From positions 8,111,501 to 8,175,500 of the forward strand of contig OW203992.1 of assembly GCA_934047225.1 (NCBI GenBank): a stretch of 64,000 bases of DNA, read 5' to 3'. Numbering within the stretch: position 1 is the first letter of the stretch; each line of letters starts with the position of its first letter. Shown here one piece after another: positions 33,175 through 45,993 of this stretch. This DNA is from Ypsolopha sequella (lineage: Eukaryota; Arthropoda; Insecta; Lepidoptera; Ypsolophidae). The position numbers were made by a program, and so were the translations under genes. The notes under the pieces were generated by a model. It made no database searches, was not told the origin of the DNA, and was given only the letters and a program-made list of their open reading frames with translations.

Positions 33175-34775
33175 TTATTCTACAAATTTATCATAAACAT
33201 TGTTTTTCCAAAATAATTTGCATTTTTCAAAAAGATTTTTATAGAAGTCTTTATCGTACTGCACTTCATATATATCAACTTTGAGGACTCAAAGTCTACG
33301 TGAGCAACACAAAACAGACCTTTTTGTCTTGCTGACATGTGCATTTGTGCTTGTAGTTGAGCATAATATTTTTTTCCTAGTTGACCGTTCTCATAGTACG
33401 TTCTTATTGTGTTCTCCTTGTAAGGACACTTTATTTCAATAACATAGTCATTTGTAAGACCGTCGGGTGACGCACCAAGCATTGGCCAGTCTTTATTCAA
33501 ATAAAGACCAGACTGTTAATTTTTTTTTTTTTTATTTCAGTAACTAGTTACTAACATCACTCTCTAGTATTTTCCCTCGCTTGATAGCTGCAGTTTCTTT
33601 AAATTCTAAGGCCCCGAATACAGTTTCTACTTTGATGCCGTAATGCGCCCGTAACGCATTTCGAACCACATATTAGACTCAGCTTGAGCCTTAGTGGCAT
33701 TTTTTACAAGAAGACATCTTGAATCAGTCATTTCATTTTGGCAAAATTTTATAAAATTTTCAACGCCCCGAACAGCAGAACTTAGTTTGAATGCGCATAT
33801 TAGGTAACGCATAGAAATTTTCTGTACTTCCGGCTTTTCAGTGACATATTGAGCGAGTGAGCAGTGTACATTTAGTTCAAAAAGCTTTGGAACTAGTTTT
33901 TCGAAAAACCCATTACTGTCGTCTTCAATATTTGGAAGCTGTGAACCAAAGTCTTTGGCTTTTATAAATTTTTCCGTAGTACCAACACCCGCAAGCTTCG
34001 ATTTCTTCCAGTAGCATTTGACATCTGTCGGTGAAGGTTCCTCGTGGCGACGATGAAGCCACATTAATAAAGCTATAGTGTGTTTGCATCCACCTTTACT
34101 GGCGGCACAATCATCACAAGTAACGCACAAAACCTCGTCCTCTTTTTCATTGCACTCCAGAGAGCAGTGGTAAGGTTTTGTGCGTACTCGATGCTCCTGT
34201 GTGATTCTACACTTTACGATGCAAATGTCTCCTTGTCTTTTTACTTGTACATAGCCGATTGCATCATCTCCGTAACTATTTCTCGCTGATCTAAAAAAGA
34301 AATAAATAGTTTTCTTAAATACTTGATTAAAAATTTTATACTATTCTATGAAATGTTTAAAACCCCTGACAAAGTTCTAATTGTTTTATATACTAAGATC
34401 AAAATAAAATTTACAAGAACATAAATATAGGTGTCAAATGTTGTGTTAATACATATCGTTACTAGGTTATATTTTGTTAGAGAAAAGAGTTTGATAGGTA
34501 CCAACCATAGTACAGTGCTTAACTATGTTTCGAACATACCTACAAACTTACTTACGTATCTATTTGCTCTCACAGTATTATTGTGACACGTGAAATGGGA
34601 AAAAATAAATAAATATCTTGTGATATACAAATTGGATTCTTACTTACTTTTTCATTTTTACTCCTCGCATTTCAGCGGCAACGAAATCAGCATTTTTCGA
34701 AAAATATTGAGCCACCATCAAACCGTCCACTCTAGGCAAGTTATTTGATTGTCCTTTTTGAAATCCTTCTTCCAT
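33175..34775 (-). pseudogene. Broken two-exon SWIM zinc finger plus YqaJ-type nuclease gene
   Basis: Minus strand. Exon 1 (34775-34648) starts at an ATG and opens MEEGFQKGQSNNLPRVDGLM; it ends at a GTAAGT donor. Exon 2 starts at 34290 after a TTTCTTTTTTAG acceptor, and the splice joins in phase. Exon 2 carries a SWIM-like cysteine/histidine cluster (CVTCDDCAASKGGCKH near 34090) followed by the W..RR helix. About 33630 lies the FEMRYGRITASK segment that opens the YqaJ/lambda-exonuclease-like domain. Further on come GASPDGL and EIKCPY, the PD-(D/E)XK metal and catalytic signature. The gene is dead: a TAG directly after ASK with a frame change and lost residues, an A-run insertion with stops near 33520-33540, and a one-base frameshift near 33280 ahead of the expected C-terminus (stop at 33175). 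I recall closely similar proteins as a multiplied family in arthropod genomes, probably mobile. That is family knowledge, not proved here. Confidence 0.75.
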
Positions 34776-37700
34776 GTTTAAAATTAAATAACTACTAAAG
34801 AATAATAATCGGTCGGGAGACGAACTCGTTACTCGCGGTTACATACCTAGTAGGTATCAGTACGTGTGTTCGTGGCGAACCGGAGAGCGCGCGAGGCACC
34901 GCGAGGTGCAAGTGGGCGGGACCTGTACAACTACGTCACACGGGAAGCGCGCGCTTTCACGGACATTTTAATTTTTATTCAACTTCCAATGTCTATAACT
35001 TTGAAACTATATCGAATTTTTGAATGAAACAAAAACAATTGTATTCCGTAATACTTAGGCGACATTCTTACGAAGTTTCAAGTGATTCTGCGAACCTACT
35101 GATATTGTTTATTGGCGGTCTTATCACTAAACAACTGTCTCTTCCAGACGACCTTTGTATATTTATCATGTTTTTAGTGTTCCTTACCCATATTTTATGG
35201 TAGTACGGAACCCTTTGTGCGCTAGTCCGACTCGCACTTGGCCGTTTTTTTATAAAAGCATAAAATCTATAGCATAGGATGAAAACAATATCAATTAAAC
35301 GAGGTGTATGATTTAAAAAAAACTTGTCGATCCTCGTTAATTTTGCAACAAATTATATTATAGTGCTTGCTGCCCATTAGGAGTAGTTGTTTTTAAGCTA
35401 CTCTTAGACGGACGAATAGACGGAAATGCGACAAGCTTTCGCTTTTAGGCGGTCTCTATATTAAACTTTAAAAAGTACAAGATTATATTAAGTGCTCGCG
35501 CAAAACGTTTCATAATAATGATTTTCCATTTAACTAAACTACAGTTGTAAAACTACACCTATGTTTATTGAAAAAGAAAGAATTGCAACTCTATAATAAC
35601 AATGAAAAACAATTTTACGGCTCTCGATTCTCTCAAATCTAGTCACTACTCGAAAAGCATTTACAAACATCTCGACCACATTCATACGACTAATAAAACT
35701 TTTCATAACCAGCGTCAGAGCCTTGAAGACTAAAAATAGAGAAAAAAAAAACAATTCGAACAAAAGCCACGCTGTCTGCCCCGACCGACAGGTATATGAC
35801 TGGGCACTTTTATTGGTTTTCCGAATTCCGAAATATCTCCTGCCCTATTAATAAATGAGTTGCGAGAAAAAAACTGTAGCTCGAGAAAAAAAGTCCATTT
35901 GTCAAGAACAACTTGATTTATGAGCCTTGGGCTAGGACTTTTAGTTCTGAGAACGCTAGTTTTGTACTATTTGTTTACCTGTCACTGTGATTTAGATGCG
36001 AAAATGGGAATTTTTGGGTAAAACTAATATCAATCGACAATCTAAGGTCTAATTTTGTTACGTAAAATGTAAGTAAAAACAATAACTTTTGTATGAACGA
36101 TGCTTGATGTTGTTATGTAGTTCCTTCTTATAAGGTACGATTTCAAATAAATTGGTAAATGTAAACAGGTAAAACATGTATTTAAATATAATAAACACAT
36201 CGATTAGTCTTATAATTAAAATTAATTGTGTAATTAGTAGTAATTACGATTATTTGTCTCTATGTATTTTGGACAACTTTACGGAACACGCCTTTTTTCC
36301 AATACCAGAATCGATCCATTTTCTACATTAATTTCTCACGAATGGCAATAAATTATCTCGTAATGATTGACCAAATGCGGATTCCTAAAATACCTGGCAG
36401 GTAGCGTCTAATTCGAGTACCCTTGAAAAAAAATCAAGATACCATCAGCCGAATAGTTCGAATAGCGATCGACACACCGTGACTTGTCAGAATTTTGACG
36501 AGTGAATTATTTGAGTAATGTTTTGGTTTGGTTGAAAAGAGTGAGATTATTTAAGAAACAGTCACCGTTAGTTTAGTATAAAACTCAAGTAGGTAGGTCC
36601 AGCAAATTTGTAACTATTAGCTTTTAAATGTTGTAAACACTTTTTCACAAAACGACGCTTGTCTTGATAATGTCGCCACATTATTCGGGAAAATTATTAT
36701 TTTTATTAAAATTATTATTTTTTTCCACAAATAGTGTTATAAAAAATACATATTCTGGTACATTACGTGTCAACAAATTTATAAGTATGTATTTTAGTAT
36801 TTTTTTTGCAAAATTTTTGATTTCTTATTTAGGAATTAGGTCCTTAATTTGCCAATGTGATTTTATAGTTTTCCGTAAACATGGTGTGCGAGATTGATCA
36901 CTACAAAAAATACAAAGTAGTATTTGGAAATAACTATAACTAAGAAAATAACATAAACTGTCAATGGAAAAAATTGGTCTATGTTTATCATGTATTCAAC
37001 GGCATAAAAATATTTCTTAAATTGGTAAATTAGGCGTTTGAAATTTTAGATTTCTCGCGAAAAGTGTGAAATAGTCCTTAACTAACGTATTCATAGTTAT
37101 AGATATATGATTAAGGGGCTGCACAATGCTAAAATTCAGTCCTGCTCTAACGCTTTGGTTTTTAAACTGTCTATCCTGCTCTAATCAGATGCCGCGCACG
37201 CAAAACTTCAGTTATTTTGAAATAACGACTACATTAGGATATTAACTATAATTTATTTATGTAATAAAGTTGTGTTTTTCTAGTAAGTATCAGCGTGTGT
37301 TGGTTTCGTTTAAATCGGTTTTGAAATACGGAAACTGAATCGCTTTTTTCGTGAAATTCATGCTTTTTTTAAGTATTATAATTAAAAGAAGATTGAAAGT
37401 ATGTTTATGTATGAAGTGTAATTAATAATTATCGTGAGTCAAAAAACCAGCCATATATTTTTCAAATTTTTACCATTTACCATTTTTACCATTAGCCGGA
37501 ACTGAATCCAATGCAAAACTGATGTTTAGCATTGTGGAGTCCCTTAATAGCGAAATCCATCCAAATATTATTAGAGAGCACATCAAGACACATCAATTAG
37601 AAACTTTCAAGTAACACAAATATTTTTCGACAATTTTTTTCAAAATACTTGTCTTAAAAGAAGACATTCTTTAAGTAAAATAAAATATTCGTCCTACTTA

Positions 37701-38331
37701 CTTGAAATTTGTTTGTAATTTATTGTTTCTATCTTTTAATGCAGTCTAATAATATGTTTTAATTAATGCCCAAAATTGCTTGATGTGAGGAAAATTTGTA
37801 ATCAAGTGACGAAACTGCATTCCTTCCCTTACGTACCCTTCGGAGTACATTCCGTGCTTCAAATGACCGATATCGCCAAGTCATCTCCTCGATATGATCG
37901 ATATTGTCGGTATCACACCGCGATCGCGCCGCGCCGCGTCGAATGAACTCGAATATGCCAGCTCACGTGGGTGTTAGTTACCGAACCATTAACTGGAATA
38001 CCTGCCTTCACTTGGCGTGTACACTATTTATCATTACTTTAGAATAATTAGGTAAAAATCAAAGCGTTTTGAACACCTTGGTTTATTGTTAGAAAAAATG
38101 TGTAAAAATCGCTGTAAAAATAATTATTGTTGAGAGGTACAAGATTACAAGAATATAATCAGGCATAAGCCAAAAACGCAATCCCGTGACCGTACCCGGA
38201 AGCCCATTGTTCGATATCTCAGAAAATATCAGGACGCGTTAAATCTCTAGTTAAATCGAAAACGTTTCAAGTTTTACTCAAAAACCTAATTTCACTAATC
38301 CACCAGCGGCATCTTTGATTCTTGCCGGGAA
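34776..38331. other. Intergenic; one repeat fragment and one CpG patch
   Basis: At 34860-34960 a CpG-rich block (GTGACGTAG on the minus strand) probably belongs to the 5' region of the broken nuclease gene. At 35171-35252 is a 3' fragment of the GGTTCCGTACC...CTTGGCCG repeat. At 37840-37990 a GC-richer patch includes GATCGATATTGTCGG and CACGTG. No gene is seen. Confidence 0.5.
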
Positions 38332-38956
38332 TATACTGGATGTTAAGATAAAGTTGTGGAAGCCGAAAACTGGTGATAGTACTCGTCCATGCGAACAACT
38401 TTTACTATGCCTTCTAATCGCGGAAAAAAATGACCTGATCAAAATGTATGAAACATTTTTGTTTTTTGTTTCATTTTCCCACTAAGTGGAACGGCAAAGG
38501 GATCTTAGCCCATACAGCCATGTCTGACGTTATAGTTATCATCTGTTTATATGCACTATCCTCTTCTGTTGAGGATCATCTGAAAGGTCTGTCCTGTCTA
38601 AGTCACTGTCCTGTCGTTTCCGCTATAATGATAGCCTTATAACGCAAATACAACAGGGTTAGAAAAAACACACGAAAAGGCACAGTCCGCACTTTTGTTC
38701 CATTGAACAACACACTACACAGGTTACGGCGATTTTAATTCACAATATTCTATCACTATTGTTGATCAAAACACCCAAAATGCAATATTTTTTCAATAAA
38801 ACAAAAAAACGACGCCATCACATCTTCGCGCCTTTTTTCCAACCATGTAGGTATGAAACAACAGATTTTTTCCATTTTTTTTCGCTATAAGTTGTTCGTA
38901 TACGAGTGCTATCGCCAGTTTCAGGCTTCCGCAACCTCATCTTAACACCCTGTATA
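38332..38956. mobile_element. TA-flanked MITE, family shared with 15720-15991, larger copy
   Basis: The left end TATACTGGATGTTAAGATAA and the inverted right end TATACAGGGTGTTAAGATGA continue through GGAAGCC, ACTGG.GATAG.ACTCGT and CGAACAACTT. The core phrases match 15720-15991. The 625-base interior contains GGCAAAGGGATC...CCATACAGCC, which also occurs near 23418, so it may hold captured or inserted LINE-related sequence. Confidence 0.7.
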
Positions 38957-39999
38957 TTTGTTTCTCGAAGCAGATCTCTAAAAAACCTTTAGGATTATTG
39001 ATTTCTCCGAAAACCGTTCGGTTGTAAGGATAATGTTCGTTCACGGGCCAGGAAAGAATTACTCGTTGAGGGATAAAGGAGTCTAATTTCGGCAAAAATA
39101 TCGCAATCTCGAGTTCCGTGAGTAATCCGAGAAAAGAAGACGCGCAGGTACTTGCGGATCCCTATTCCTCGAATAGGATATATATCAAGGTATTTTCTAG
39201 GAGAAAACTTTACTTATGGCTAAACTTTAGAGTGTTCAAAACAAAACATCATTGCGAATTAAAATAAAAAACCGAAAGCCTGATTTCAAAATTCATGATT
39301 GATTGAAATAATAATTAATAACACGGATTATTACACTCATAATTAATAGTAATAATATAGGTCGTCATCAGTTGAAGTTTGATGGATCTGCGCACGACGT
39401 CATCGCGTTTAATTAAAAATGGCCGCCAATAACTGATGATTAGACGAAGACATTTTATAGACGTGCGTCTCATTATGATTATTAGGACGCAGCTTCAGGA
39501 TATGAAAGTTATCATTTTTAGTAGAACGGTTAAGAGGCTAAGCGAATTTTATTTTTGTCACTGTCATTCCAAGCAAAAAATCGCGCAGTGCGAGAGGGGC
39601 GGATTCAGGGCAAAAGGGAAAAAAGTTCGTTTTATATTTTTATTTAAAAAAAAACTATAATAGCTAGCAAAATTTCAAATATCAAATCTCTAGATGTTGT
39701 TAAAACACACCTAATAAAATATATTTGAGTTCTGTATATGGTTCCTATTCGTCAAACGAGGAGAAAAAGTGTGTTTGAAGACCTCATTTCAACAATTATT
39801 TCTATCGAAGAAAATTTATCCAAACATGTTTTCCAATTTCAAAACCCTAGATTATATAGTCAAAATGCATATACCAGAAACTGATTATAATTTTCCGTGT
39901 ATTTCATGTAATACACAGAAAAGAAACACCCGTATTTTTTCGCATATCGCTTTAAGACAAGATAAAATATACTAGGCTGATTGAACCATATACTTAGGA
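38957..39999. other. Intergenic, no gene seen
   Basis: A GC-richer stretch at about 39010-39180 and a block at 39370-39440 with ACGACGTCATCGCG and TTTAATTAAAAATGG might be regulatory, on composition only. Confidence 0.4.
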
Positions 40000-40332
40000 C
40001 AGGGATGGGAAAACTTTTTCCTTCGCGTGCCAATATTTACTAACGAAATATATTATTTGGTGGGCCAAGTTGTTGCATTTGTGGCTATATTATTTACTGA
40101 AATAAAAATATTATTATGTACTTTCTGAAACACTAATTCATTGTGCAATATTACAAAATAACTATTGAAATAAGGAAGAAATTGCAATTTGCAATTAAAT
40201 TAAACTTTCAAGTTAGCTGCGAAATTTCTAACAATACGAAAACTTCACTTGATTTTTGTTTGATGGTCGCGGGCCGGATATCAACGCTTCGCGGGCTGGG
40301 ATGGCCCGCGGGCCGTAGATTCCCTATCCCTG
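40000..40332. mobile_element. hAT-type non-autonomous element, copy 3
   Basis: Ends CAGGGATGGG and CCCTATCCCTG are inverted (imperfect). They are flanked by an exact 8-base duplication ACTTAGGA (39992-39999 and 40333-40340). The interior near the right end has GCGGGCCGG and GGCCCGCGGGCC, GC-rich like the subterminal part of copies 1 and 2. Confidence 0.88.
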
Positions 40333-40975
40333 ACTTAGGATATACTGGCGTATGTATTGAACCGAGATGTATGAAATACTTACAGAAAAACCCGTGGCTG
40401 AAATAAAATACATTTTTGTAAAGCAGAAATTTTAAAAATACAAAAAGAAAGATTACGAGAACAGAATTTTTTATATTTGGTTTGAATTATTAACGATGAA
40501 GGGTGTCTAAATCTAAAGTCTAACTTAACTGACTTAATTTACAATAGCAATTATAACCCCACAAAAAACATAAATGTGAAAAAGGCAGTATAGGATTGTC
40601 GGTCGAAAAAAGAATTGAGATTTCTAGGTGTTTTAGGGGAGGATGGGGGGGGGCATGCATTTAAAAAATCATTTCACTGTTGTAATGGTTAACATAGGCT
40701 ATAGCTATTTCTGTGGAAACGGGCATTTCCATAGGGACATGGCCATTCATAGCTTTCGCTCGGGTAATCTCTGGAACTACCGAACCGATTTAAAAATACT
40801 TTTACTGTTGTAATAAAATTGTTAAGATGTAGTTAGTTAGTTCTAGATGTAGGCTAGTTTGTTCCCTGGGGATGGGTCAGTTGTCATTAACTACATTCGT
40901 GCAGTTAACAACGAGGCAAAAAGGCTTATTTTTCGTATCTTCTGTCTTAAATCAAAGAGAAAGTCATAGTGTACG
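40333..40975. other. Intergenic with a diverged repeat
   Basis: At about 40460-40640 phrases match the dispersed repeat at 945-1420. No gene is seen. Confidence 0.5.
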
Positions 40976-41231
40976 CAGTGGCGTGCACAGAACTTTTTGC
41001 TGGAAAAGCAAACAATTGGTCAAGAACAACAATAAAAAAAATATGAAAAAATTTAAATATCACTTTGAAAAAAAAAAGTTTGTATAGGAAATTTTCACTC
41101 TACATTGTCTACCCTGGCGTCATACAAATTTTTTTTTTTCAAAGTGATATTTAAATTTTTTCATATTTTTTTTATTGTTGTTCTTGTCCAATTGTTTGCT
41201 TTTCCAGCCAAAAGTTCTGTGCACGCCACTG
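40976..41231. mobile_element. Near-perfect hairpin MITE of 256 bases
   Basis: CAGTGGCGTGCACAGAACTT at 40976 and its inverse ending at 41231 start arms of about 108 bases that differ at only a handful of positions, separated by a loop of about 35 bases. TGTACG directly flanks both sides (40970-40975 and 41232-41237), a likely 6-base target duplication. A transcript would fold into a very long double-stranded stem. Confidence 0.88.
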
Positions 41232-41786
41232 TGTACGAGTAGATAACACAGAGTAGGTAACATTCACGCGGATTGTAACGAAATAGAAAAAGAAATACAT
41301 CGTCAGGACATAAATCCCCGAGGGGGTGTCAGAGGTGTTCCGAGTGTGAGCTGTGAAATGCAAGTCATTGCCCACACACGGTACACCCGCGTTTCACCGA
41401 AGATTATTACGTCCCAACGTCAAGTGACGTTCTTCGGGTAGAAATACACGCTTTTCAAGGCATGCACGTTTCCTCACGATATTTTCCTTCACCGTTCAGC
41501 AAGTGATAAGTATAGAGATTCGTGTAATTGCCAATACCACAAAATTATGGCTCCAATGATTAATTTTCATATCAGTAGATGATCGATCTTGGCTGCAGTT
41601 ACATAATTAGATTAGTCGTCGGTGGATGGAGGTCTAATAGTGATGCGTACGCGTCGACTGATCGACGCGCTGCGGGACTCCCTCTGTGCTCGCGCCGACC
41701 AATTAAAACAACGCTCAGATGATGTTAGCAAGGATGAGATGCATATGAAAGTATTAGGCCATGATACTTACATATAAGTACATATG
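41232..41786. other. Intergenic, no gene seen
   Basis: It includes a CpG-containing block at 41640-41700 (GATGCGTACGCGTCGACTG). Nothing is identified. Confidence 0.5.
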
Positions 41787-42176
41787 CTTACCTATGAAAT
41801 TGGCTAAATTTTCTTTCAGATTCATGAGCTCATAACTCCTGTAATTGAATAGCTATTTCCATTATTTGTTTTTTGTTTGAAAGTTGACCTCAAGGTTTTA
41901 CATCTACGTATTAAATTTTGTTTTTATTTTCAGTTTGAAAACTAAAATTAAATCTTCAAAAACGGGTCGTCCTAGATGCTATCCTTTTCCATGATAAGAT
42001 TCGTAATATTTTTTTACAGCTGATACTTCTCAAAAATGTAATTAATGTTGCTTTTAGGTTAATATTGTCTTATTCATACACTAAGGAAATAATAAAATTT
42101 GGATATGTTATTCCTAAAAAAAATTCAAAAATTTTAGTTATTACTGAAAATTGAGATTCCCTCAAATTCTCCATTC
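41787..42176 (-). repeat. Dispersed repeat, copy 2 (empty-site copy)
   Basis: It is the reverse complement of the outer parts of 3236-3919. It lacks the 3329-3623 insertion and so shows the pre-insertion state. Shared ends are CTTACCTATGAAAT at 41787 and AAATTCTCCAT near 42174. Confidence 0.65.
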
Positions 42177-42480
42177 AAAACGCCAATATCATATGTACCT
42201 AATATATGATCAACACAACTAGGTAGGTATAAAATATTGGCAAAGAATTTATGTGAAATTTAAGTTCCTTTTTGTGTGAACTATAAATTCTAGCTATCCT
42301 ACCAACTTTGCCAAGAATATTTATTTGTTAAGTTTTAATAAGAAAAACATATACTGTTTATATGAAACAGACAGGATTAGAAAACACAAAATGAGAAAAA
42401 ATACAAAAAAAAAATACAAACTAAAAATATTCTTTGACAAAAACTCGTAAAATGTCACTTTTCGAAGACTGAATGTTGCT

Positions 42481-42985
42481 GCTATCCCGCTCAGCGACCA
42501 TATAAATGCTTTAGGCGCTTGTGACGTCCTGATGGCTTAGATCTCAATGAAACTTTGCACGCATCATTATATGTGTTTTCCTTCCCCCCCTCACTGCAGT
42601 CCAATCCATCTCTCATCAAGAGGTGCAAGATGGTGAAATATTCAAAAAGCGCCGAATTTGTGAAATGGTTTCAGGTAGGTAAAAACTGTTTGTCATGAAA
42701 CGGTAACTGGTTATTTATAGAAAAGTGTATAAACTTGGTCTTCTTTTCATGAAAGACGTCTATATTTCTCTATTTTTTTATTTCCAGTAAAGACAAAAAT
42801 TATACAACTTGCTAAACTTTGCAGAAAAACGAGGTAATATTCACGATATCCTGACAGCTATTATGATGGTGAGTCATCAAATTTTGCGAAAAAAAAATAT
42901 TAAGAAAATAAGCTGTTGACTTCACATTCAGTTATTACCTCTTGTATAATTCTTGAAAAAACCCAGGCGTAAAGGGGCCTCTTAA
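42481..42985 (+). repeat. Long dispersed repeat, copy 1
   Basis: It aligns over its length with 46461-47197. Shared text includes TGTGACGTCCTGATGGCTT, ATTCAAAAAGCGCCGAATTT, ATATCCTGACAGCTATTATG and CCAGGCGTAAA. A small open frame from ATG near 42629 reads VKYSKSAEFVKWFQ into a GTAGGT, and a TTATTTCCAG follows 100 bases later. The pattern suggests an exon-intron structure of a mobile gene, but the product is not recognised. Confidence 0.7.
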
Positions 42986-45838
42986 ACAGTAAGGCTACAT
43001 TATAATTTATAAAATTATCTTGAGCATCATATTGTTGTTGTTGAAATTTTGTAGAATTAAAATTTTCTCAGAAAATAAACCACAGACGGAACTCGAACTA
43101 AACTGTATGTTTGACTATTGCGGGCCAGCAATTTATAAAAAATCATATGATTATCATGATTATATGATATGATAACTACCTTTTTGCCCACAGCTCCATT
43201 TTTGTAAGCCGCTGCCTGCGTGGTATAAGGAAACTACTTATTTTTCAAGTTTGTAGAATCTAGTATCGGATATTTCGTGACGAGTGAGTGAGTATGTAAT
43301 TTATCGTGAACGACATATTCGTTCTTCATTCCGTTTTTGTTTTGCATCAAAAGGCGTATCCACACTAAGGTATCCGGCTCGTGTTCAAGCAATCTCCAAG
43401 CCCGCGGGAGGTGTGCGATCTCGCTAATGATAACGGTTGATATCAGAGGATTATTACATTACCTCCATATTTTATCATCCACTTCACACCTCTCTGTCTG
43501 AACAAATTTAGTCCGTTCTGACACGAATACCATCCATCTTTTATGACTTATTTGCTTTTTTTAGTCGGCATTTAGGAATGTGCCGTAATGGCAAAGCGGA
43601 TGCAGATTCGGAGCGATACAAATGCGTCGCGCTCCGTCTATCGTGACAAAACATCACCCTAAACATGCAATCCGACAACAAAAGTTTTGAGCCCTTGGAT
43701 TGAATCTGAAGCCAGTTGCGCGTCAAACATGACGGTGAGAACAGCTTTCATTCGTATAGCTACTCAGTAAAACCGACATCAGGGTCAAAAATTGAAACAA
43801 TACATTAGCAGATGGAAAGTCGTCGATGAACCGTCAAGTTCATTAGGAGCCTCAGACGGCGCGAGCGAGGGCGGCCGCGGCCACAAAAGGCTCTGACAAT
43901 CCTCTATCGATCTCCGCGACCCTTCGAACGCTCGCCATCGCGGCCTAGCACAATGCCGCAGCTCTTTATTATAGCATCTCACATTGTTGTCATTGTTATT
44001 ATTATGATTCTTTACCGCTTTCCATTGTCGGCTGGCGTTGTGGCGGTGCTTTTTCACGAGCCGCATTTAGTCTGTATACCGAGAGCGCGAGGCTCGCACG
44101 CTGGTAGGGAAAACGAGTGTTTTTCACGTGGAAATTTCGTGTGTTGTGAGAATATGGAGTGCGCGCGCATTCCGCGCACTGTGACGTGTTGGACTAGGTC
44201 TAAGAGTATATCGTAATAACCTCTCACTGTGCTATAGGAACGCTTCTAGTTATGTGTAGGTACGTTTTGAGGTCTTATGACTATTTCCCTGTATTGTTAC
44301 GTAAGCTATTCTTAGGCGGATGAAAAAGTTTCAGTGTTACGTCATCGCAAGTATTTGTAACTTATGTAAGTCTTGAGTTAGTTCATCGTTCCTACTTCGT
44401 TTTGTGGATTGGAATTTGGAATCTAATGATGTATTTTATCAAAACAAATACGGGTTATTCCTATTTGAACTTTATTTCAATACTGTTTGTACCATTTGAA
44501 TACAGTTTTATAACGGTTTCTACATAGTTTATTTTCGTAAATGTTGGCAAATAATATATGCGAATACAATGTTAACATAATTCTAAGGTTTGTTTTGGTA
44601 CAGTGATGTTCAATAATCCTATGTTTAGATAGGTATGTTATGTTATGTTTCAAAATAAAATAAAATACTGTACATTCATGCTTTACCTACTAACTTTATA
44701 AAAAATGTGAACTTTTAATAGTTAACGGTTTATGTGTTAGTAGCCAATAAAACCTGAATGAAGCAATTTGAATAATTCAAAGCATGTGCACTGTGCAGTC
44801 CAATTAAATCATTTCATATTAAATAATTATTTAGGTATGTTGGAAAAAATATGTAGAAAATTATTAAAAATGCAAACAATCACTTTGTAACTCATGAAAA
44901 CCATTTACATATCCCACTTACATAATATTATGTGCAAATTGAACTAACCATCATCCTAACTTGAATTTCACTCAAGTTCTGACATTTGATAAACTTTATC
45001 ACGCCGCCGCCCATGTCCACTCGAGGCAGGTTCCGTCCAAGATACCTATTCCTCTCAAATACATTCAATAGGAACAATATGTAGCTCTTGTGGAATAGGA
45101 CATAGAGATTAGATTCAAAGGGTGGTTGTGGTCATCAATATGCAGAATTCCACACGGGCGGTACTATTTAATTTGCAAGCTCTCTCGCAAGACAGGCTGA
45201 TGAGTCGGAGACAGCGGGTGGACGATGCTGGACCCTGCCTGCCCCCTCCCCCCTCCCGCCCTTACACCCAGGACCACAACAGACCCGCCTGAGAGGAGCA
45301 CAGGTGTGACAGAATGGGAGATTTTAGTGGTTGTTTGTTTTGTAATTGCAGAGTTATACAAGGAGGATATGAAAAAAGTATATATAGAACAAAAAAAACA
45401 AGTTTTCAATTAATTTTGCGTACTTGTAGGTAGTCCGATAGTTATATAAGATTTAATACAATTTTAAAGAATTATGTACTAATAAATAGTGAGCCTAGTA
45501 CATGTGAATTAAATTTAAGATATAAGATTTAAGGTTCTCAGTCTACACAGGCGTTTGAACAAAAACACAAATTTTTGTAAATGTATGTATGGACAAATTA
45601 AGTATGTATTGTCTAAGGCTTAGACTCTAAGCATATTTCTTTCCCATACCACTGAACGAATTTGATAAAAAAATACATTTGATTAGTTTTGAAGGATCAT
45701 CCTAGTAATCGGTTTATTTTATAGATACCTAAGTTTGTATTTATTTGTGATTGTATTGAAAGATTGAGATTATACTGTTAAAGACGTTTTTAGTAGATAT
45801 ATCTTAATGACAATTTTGTATAATATTAAGACTAAGTT
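42986..45838. other. Intergenic; several GC-rich patches
   Basis: GC-rich patches at about 43380-43440, 43800-44220 (many CpG, GGCGGCCGCGGCC) and 45180-45310 (C-rich CTGCCCCCTCCCCCCTCCC) stand out from AT-rich surroundings. Open frames on both strands here reflect composition. With SoxN about 11 kb away these are candidate regulatory elements; none is proven. Confidence 0.4.
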
Positions 45839-45993
45839 CCTGGTCCTCTAAAAAGGCTGCTTTGGATGGGTCATATTATAATTCTATTGTAATGGCGTCT
45901 CTTTTGCACGCGTGAAGAAACTCTGACCCTATCCTACTTTCAAATCATTTCATGATTTACCCAAGTCGGCCTTTTTAGATCCCCTGGTCCAAG
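45839..45993. repeat. Inverted repeat of about 155 bases
   Basis: TGGTCCTCTAAAAAGGCTGC near 45840 is mirrored by GGCCTTTTTAGATCCCCTGG ending near 45991. Arms are about 27 bases with mismatches. It is a probable MITE. Confidence 0.55.
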
